From positions 1-36,053 of the IMG/VR virus record IMGVR_UViG_3300017757_000048: 36,053 nucleotides of DNA; one strand, given 5' to 3'. This DNA is from a virus. The translations under genes and the position numbers were made by a program. Shown here in pieces: positions 31,959-36,053 of the stretch. Under the pieces are notes generated by a model, which saw only the letters and a program-made list of their open reading frames with translations, ran no database searches and had not been told where the DNA came from. Positions within the stretch are counted from its first letter, which is position 1, and every line of letters starts with the position of its first letter.

Positions 31959-32914
31959 GAAAAGCAATAACAGGCCAAAACTATCTATTTGAATATAATG
32001 CTCCAACACCATTAAGCACAGCTCCAACTTTGGTGGTTAAAGGTGGTTCTTCTGCTTTTAGTGAGACAATGACCCAAAGCCGAACTGACTTGACAGTCAA
32101 TTCAATCGCAACAGATAGAAGAACATTAACATTGAGCGCAAGTGCAGTCTCTCTTCATCGTGATCAAGCTAAAGGTTTCTTGGTTACGGATGGAGATACT
32201 TGGTTTTCAGTGACCATTTCAAGAGTAGTTGGAACGACTGCCATTCTTGCCGAACCACTCCCAAGAGAGATCGACCTGAGCACAAATGCCACTTTAGTAT
32301 TTTCAATGTACTATGTGACGGTGACAAGTTCAGCGGTCACAGCGTTAAGCGGTTACTATCCTTATGAGCTTAGTTACTCGGCAGACCTTGGAAGTCAGAA
32401 TCATGTTAAGCTTGAAAAAGGAATCATCAAAGCAACTCCAAGACCTTTTGACACTGGCCTTGATCATGATGATTTTGTGGCGACCTTTGCAAACTTAGCG
32501 GATATGATTCCAAGAAGACAGAGCGACTTTCAACCACAGATCAAAGCTAGTCTTGATGAGATTGCTTTAATGATTAGAAATGTCATTTCTTCAAATGATG
32601 ACATCACAGAAGATGAAGTTTTCAATGCAGAATCTTTTAAGCTTGCTCATGCTTATTGCACAGCTTCAAGAGTCTATGAACTCAGTCTCCAACTTGATGT
32701 TGCTGAAGCTATGAGAACAAGATGCCAAGAGCTTCTTGATTCTGCTTTGGGTTCGGTGGCTTTGGATCTTGATGGTGATGGCATTGTTGACAGTGGTGAA
32801 GAAAGTATCAGCCGAAAAGGTGGAAGTGCTTCCGACTTTCGAGCCAGTTGGCGCTCATATAGTAAAAACTCTTATGATGCGTTCTTCACTCCTAAACGTG
32901 GAATGAGACACTGA
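31955..32914 (+). CDS. Putative head-tail connector with EF-hand-like loop
   Basis: A 319-residue protein with a beta-rich N-terminal half (about 1 to 160) and a helical C-terminal half (about 170 to 270) similar in style to gp6-type head-tail connectors (FANLADMIPRRQSDFQPQI, AESFKLAHAYCTASRVYEL). Residues 271 to 283, DLDGDGIVDSGEE, form a DxDxDGxxDxxE calcium-binding loop, unusual in this setting. Start and stop overlap neighbours by ATGA and one base. The family is not firmly recognised. Confidence 0.5.
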   Translation: MRKAITGQNYLFEYNAPTPLSTAPTLVVKGGSSAFSETMTQSRTDLTVNSIATDRRTLTLSASAVSLHRDQAKGFLVTDGDTWFSVTISRVVGTTAILAEPLPREIDLSTNATLVFSMYYVTVTSSAVTALSGYYPYELSYSADLGSQNHVKLEKGIIKATPRPFDTGLDHDDFVATFANLADMIPRRQSDFQPQIKASLDEIALMIRNVISSNDDITEDEVFNAESFKLAHAYCTASRVYELSLQLDVAEAMRTRCQELLDSALGSVALDLDGDGIVDSGEESISRKGGSASDFRASWRSYSKNSYDAFFTPKRGMRH

Positions 32915-33417
32915 TGGCAGCTAAAGTTACATTGAATCTTCCAAGAAGTCTTTGGACTGCTAAAGACTCATTAGGACTTGCATCAAATACGCTAGCTCAA
33001 ATTAAGATTAGAACTGGAAAGGGAGTTGATGCCAATGGACAACCTTTTAAAGACTACTCTCAAAATCCTATTTATGTTTCAAAGAAAGGTGCTCGATTAG
33101 CTCCCAAAGGTGGCCGACCATCAAGGACAGGTAAGAGTATCTATTATAATAAAGGCTATGCACAATATAAAGAAGATAGTCGGAGGCGAGGGCAAGGGGG
33201 CGAAAGTGCTAGCGTTGACTTGGTTCTCAGTGGGAATATGCTGAATAACTTTGTAGTGACCGAAGCGACCAAAGATGGATTCAAAATAGGACTGACTAAA
33301 AACGCTCAATATGGTTACGCTGTAAATGAAAAGCGAGAGTTCATTGGACTCACTCCTGGTGAGATTGAAGTCATTGTCAAAGCTGTCGAGATTGATCTAA
33401 GGAATAAATTAAAATGA
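32914..33417 (+). CDS. Tail completion / virion morphogenesis protein (Mu gpG-like)
   Basis: A 167-residue basic protein. The elements IRTGKGVDANGQPFKDYS, an LVLSGNMLNNFVV strand, a YAVNEKREFIGLTPGE loop and a C-terminal helix are the pattern of phage virion morphogenesis (Mu gpG) and HK97 gp10-type neck proteins, which join head to tail. It starts at the last base of the preceding stop and ends in an ATGA overlap with the next gene. Confidence 0.65.
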   Translation: MAAKVTLNLPRSLWTAKDSLGLASNTLAQIKIRTGKGVDANGQPFKDYSQNPIYVSKKGARLAPKGGRPSRTGKSIYYNKGYAQYKEDSRRRGQGGESASVDLVLSGNMLNNFVVTEATKDGFKIGLTKNAQYGYAVNEKREFIGLTPGEIEVIVKAVEIDLRNKLK

Positions 33418-33878
33418 GTCAAGGCATCTTTCAATCATTAGAATACTTAGAGAACTTAGTTGAGGGAATCACACCAAAGACAGATTCTCATCATGGCTTT
33501 GTCGCTGTTAATCGTGGAAATGGTCACACTATACCACTTGAAGAGAGAGCAAACTCAACTCGCTATTTTGAGTTAAGAATTGATGGACTTGCTCAAGACG
33601 ATGGACAAGCCGGTCTTAGTGGTCGGAAACGTTCAAGAGTGCTTTGTCGTGTTAGATATGACATCCCTCAAGATGATGGTTTCTTACTTCGCTTGATGAA
33701 TGAGGATTGTGCTAATCTCATCGACACTTTAAAAGGTCCACAATATAATCTTGCTACGACAGGGATAGTTAGTTTGATTCCTTTGTCTGCTAACATCGAA
33801 ACCATATTTGACTCTCAAGGCGAGCGATTAGCGTTTTTGTTGTCGCTCCCTTTTGATTTACTTTTTTTGGAGGCTTGA
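33414..33878 (+). CDS. Putative tail terminator protein
   Basis: A 154-residue protein between the neck protein and the tail tube protein, the normal position of the tail terminator that caps the tube. It has a mixed alpha/beta pattern (RVLCRVRYDIPQDDGFLLRLMNEDCANLIDTLKG) compatible with that fold, but the family is not distinct by eye. ATGA overlap with the upstream gene. Confidence 0.5.
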   Translation: MSQGIFQSLEYLENLVEGITPKTDSHHGFVAVNRGNGHTIPLEERANSTRYFELRIDGLAQDDGQAGLSGRKRSRVLCRVRYDIPQDDGFLLRLMNEDCANLIDTLKGPQYNLATTGIVSLIPLSANIETIFDSQGERLAFLLSLPFDLLFLEA

Positions 33879-33881
33879 AAA

Positions 33882-35180
33882 ATGGCTGTTACACACCGTT
33901 CTCTATCAATCGCTGTTGAGAGTTCTTTTGGCTCTTTGTCTGCAACCACTGGACTTCCAAGTGCAAGCGGTTTGACTTATACTTCAATTCCTTGTGAACG
34001 TGACCCAATTGTGATCGCAGGTGAGCCAGTAGTCTCTGAGCGCAACGACGCAAGAGATGGTTCTTATTTTGTACCAAGTGAACCAGACACAGTTTATTCT
34101 TCGGGTTCAAGAGTAAGGAGAAGAACAGGTCAAATTGTTTGCCGAGTTGATCTTACAACTATTGGAAGTGCTGCTGATAATTACACCACCAACTATCTTG
34201 GTTTGCTTCTTGGAGCAGGTCTTAAAACCAAACTTCCAAGCGTGATCATTGACACTGTAACAGGTGTAAGTGGAAACGATTATACGCCAAACAGAGCTCC
34301 TGCTGTTGCTGACATTGGAACTCTAATCAGCACAACTATCGCAGGTCGTGCAGAATATAGCGCTATCACTGACAATGATGGTGGGACAGGGAATACAATC
34401 TGTTCTCCTGCTTTTTCAGGCAACAGCTACACAGCATTAAGAGGACTTCAGACTTGGTACACACCAAGCCGAACACAAACAGGAAACTTTGAGAGTTCAG
34501 TCGCCTTTATCATTGAGGGTGTGAACTTCAAGACTTTGGCCTTTGGTTGTGTTTTAGAGTCTTTAAGCATCTCACTTGATAATGGTCGCCTCATGGCTGA
34601 CTTTACTTATCAATCAGCTTATATCACTGATGATCATGCAAATGCATCCGGACCAACCGAGCCAAGTTACAACACTGGAGCAGCTCCACTTTTCAGAGGT
34701 TCATATGTTGTATTGAGTAGTGCATCACCATCAAGTTTATCAAATGCTTCTTCACCGGATGCACTTGGTCGAATCGCTCTTGATTGTGAGGATTTCAGCT
34801 TAACCTATACAAACACTCTTACACCACTTGGACATTCAAATAGCATCTTAGCCATGAGTGGTATGGAGATCAGTGATGTTGCTGTTGAACTGTCGTTAAC
34901 TATCTCAACAGTCAACACAGCAATCAAAGACGATTTCTTCAATCGTACAGTTCGCCAGGTATTAGTTGGAACAGGTCCACAAGGCGATGGACAGGGATGT
35001 GCAATTATGCTTCCTGCTGCTATGCTCACAAATGATCCGAATGTATATGACATTAGTGGGAATGATATAGTAAGACAGAACTTGACATATCAACAGAGTC
35101 GCTATGCCGGAGACTTCGGAACTTCATCTTATGAAGACAATGCAGGCAACTCACCATTTAGAATCGCTTTAGGAGTTTAA
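33882..35180 (+). CDS. Major tail (tube) protein
   Basis: A 432-residue Ser/Thr/Gly-rich protein, larger than many tube proteins, so extra domains are likely. It starts GGAGGCTTGAAAA after the terminator gene and is followed by the chaperone G/GT pair and the tape measure, which fixes its role as the tube subunit. The N-terminal HRSLSIAVESSFGSLS and central FKTLAFGCVLESLSISLDNGRL segments are beta-rich. No sheath gene accompanies it, in line with a non-contractile tail. Confidence 0.75.
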   Translation: MAVTHRSLSIAVESSFGSLSATTGLPSASGLTYTSIPCERDPIVIAGEPVVSERNDARDGSYFVPSEPDTVYSSGSRVRRRTGQIVCRVDLTTIGSAADNYTTNYLGLLLGAGLKTKLPSVIIDTVTGVSGNDYTPNRAPAVADIGTLISTTIAGRAEYSAITDNDGGTGNTICSPAFSGNSYTALRGLQTWYTPSRTQTGNFESSVAFIIEGVNFKTLAFGCVLESLSISLDNGRLMADFTYQSAYITDDHANASGPTEPSYNTGAAPLFRGSYVVLSSASPSSLSNASSPDALGRIALDCEDFSLTYTNTLTPLGHSNSILAMSGMEISDVAVELSLTISTVNTAIKDDFFNRTVRQVLVGTGPQGDGQGCAIMLPAAMLTNDPNVYDISGNDIVRQNLTYQQSRYAGDFGTSSYEDNAGNSPFRIALGV

Positions 35181-35182
35181 TC

Positions 35183-35701
35183 ATGGCCTTGCATTTTCTT
35201 ACTAGCTCTAACGAATCAATTGACGTTGTGGTGACTTGTGATTCATCAGTTGAAGCGACCGAAGAACAACGGAACGATTATTTAAATAGTGGTTCTCTTG
35301 ATGATCTCGGAAATGTTGGAGAAGATGCAACCAAGTTTAAACTCAAAGCTTTGTCTCCATCGGAACGAGAAGAAGCTGAAGTCCGAGCAGGTGCTTACAC
35401 TCGAAGCGAGCTTGGCCGATTGCTATGGGTTGAAGCTCCCACCGAACCCAAAGAACGTGCTGTTTGGCATCATGGCTTAACTGATGATGAGCGTGAAGCG
35501 ATGTCTGATTATAACGCTTATTTACAACGTGTTTATATTGAGATGATTATTGGCAGCCTAACACATATTAATGGTGAAGAAGCTACGATGAGCATGGTCA
35601 ATAATATAAGACCTGACTCAAATAGAATCCAAACAATAAGCGAGCTAGTCATGCACATTCAAAGGATAAGTCTACTTGGTATTGAGGGAAAATCGCTTTA
35701 G
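35183..35701 (+). CDS. Tail assembly chaperone G
   Basis: A 172-residue protein between tail tube and tape measure genes, the position of lambda gpG. The sequence is acidic and helical. A slippery site near its 3' end (codons GGA AAA at 35687 to 35692) allows a -1 shift into an open frame that runs to base 187 across the circular join. Most ribosomes would stop at TAG 35699 and make G; a fraction would make GT. The two forms chaperone the tape measure during tail assembly. Confidence 0.85.
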   Translation: MALHFLTSSNESIDVVVTCDSSVEATEEQRNDYLNSGSLDDLGNVGEDATKFKLKALSPSEREEAEVRAGAYTRSELGRLLWVEAPTEPKERAVWHHGLTDDEREAMSDYNAYLQRVYIEMIIGSLTHINGEEATMSMVNNIRPDSNRIQTISELVMHIQRISLLGIEGKSL

Positions 35702-36053
35702 CCTCTAGTGTATGGTTGAACCACAGTAGAGGCAGAGCTTGGACATGTGAACAATGCCAAGCCCAAAAGGGACTAAGAAGACTCAGGGGGAATTGTGGAG
35801 GCTCTTTTAAACAAGGACTTCCTCAAGCCCAAAGTGATGAGCTTGGTCTTTACTTGCCAGGTTATCGAATAGCTCCCGACTGTGGAGAAAACTATAGTGA
35901 CCTTAAGATCAGATCTTGTCCGGTGGCTTCATCGAATAGACTAGCGTCAATCGTTCAAGCTTATCATAGGCATCGCCAAGGCTTGGCCAAAATTACACAC
36001 ACATATCCAAATCCAAGTTGTGCCTTACTTGAAGCGGTTGATGTGCTACACTC
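35183..36053 (+). CDS. Tail assembly chaperone GT, -1 frameshift product (continues at bases 1 to 187)
   Basis: G is translated through AAA at 35690 to 35692 (170 residues), then slips -1 and continues from ATC 35692. On the circle the extension adds 141 residues and ends at base 187, giving about 311 residues. The extension has no ATG and begins after a TGA at 35683 to 35685, so it can hardly be made except by frameshifting. It has six Cys (WTCEQC, GNCGG, PDCGEN, RSCPV, PSCAL) that could bind zinc. A TTG at 35716 is a weaker alternative start. Confidence 0.8.
35686..35733 (+). promoter_or_regulatory. Programmed -1 ribosomal frameshift signal
   Basis: The heptamer G_GGA_AAA (35686 to 35692) is in the reading frame of gene G and allows re-pairing to GGG AAA. 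Eight bases later a hairpin begins: GCCTCTA (35701 to 35707) with TAGAGGC (35727 to 35733), and an inner TGGT/ACCA stem (35713 to 35716, 35720 to 35723). The lambda G/T site is GGGAAAG. Confidence 0.88.
35931..36053. repeat. Terminal direct repeat, right copy
   Basis: Exact copy of bases 1 to 123. It lies inside the frameshift extension of the tail assembly chaperone, which is an unlikely place for a physical genome end in a siphovirus. This favours an assembly overlap over a biological terminus. Confidence 0.95.

Noticed and set aside
35931-36053. Terminal repeat as a long terminal repeat of a mobile element
   Set aside because: There are no inverted ends, no recombinase, and the repeat is ordinary coding sequence of the chaperone extension.

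Overview
The window is a complete or near-complete genome of a tailed double-stranded DNA bacteriophage, about 35.9 kb of unique sequence. The last 123 bases repeat the first 123 exactly. A reading frame also continues across that join into the tape measure gene, so the molecule (or its assembly) is circular and the ends fall inside the tail module. The gene set fits a siphovirus with a long non-contractile tail: tail tube protein, frameshifted tail assembly chaperone pair and tape measure, with no sheath gene. I see no tRNA, rRNA, CRISPR array, insertion sequence, integrase or transposase. The host cannot be named from the sequence. Composition is moderately AT-rich, and the small membrane proteins near the lysin would suit a Gram-negative host, but that is only an inference.

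Layout, read around the circle. Right-to-left early operon (about 17.1 to 14.8 kb, minus strand): an 84-residue protein, a Cro-like helix-turn-helix protein, three small proteins (two of them below 60 residues) and a RecT-like annealing protein. Divergent from it (17.2 to 20.6 kb, plus strand): a replication initiator carrying four 24-bp iterons inside its own coding sequence, a DnaC-like helicase loader, a structured intergenic region, a ribbon-helix-helix protein, an SSB, a small helix-turn-helix protein and ThyX. Packaging follows (20.6 to 22.8 kb): a small protein, TerS and TerL. An accessory island (22.8 to 26.0 kb) sits between TerL and the portal: a C5 cytosine methyltransferase whose DNA is also open over 365 codons in a second frame, a class III nucleotidyl cyclase with a membrane tail, a D12-class adenine methyltransferase and a membrane/coiled-coil protein. 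It ends at a strong terminator.

The head and connector module (26.2 to 33.9 kb) has portal, protease-scaffold fusion, decoration protein, major capsid, Mu F-like protein and connector/tail completion proteins. The tail module (33.9 kb through the join to 13.3 kb) has tail tube, chaperone G and its -1 frameshift product GT, tape measure, four tail-tip proteins, a CHAP-like lysin, a holin-like protein, a fibre with 189-bp repeats and three small host-recognition candidates. Small membrane proteins and a dCMP deaminase (to 14.8 kb) close the circle against the convergent RecT-like gene.

The most notable items are: a canonical -1 frameshift site (G_GGA_AAA plus hairpin) whose product is hidden by the contig break; the dual-open reading frame inside the cytosine methyltransferase, where both starts (ATGTG) share one ribosome binding site; a phage-borne class III cyclase with atypical substrate-selecting positions; and two direct repeats (23 bp and 34 bp) that each duplicate a ribosome-binding-site/start-codon block around an apparently inserted gene.
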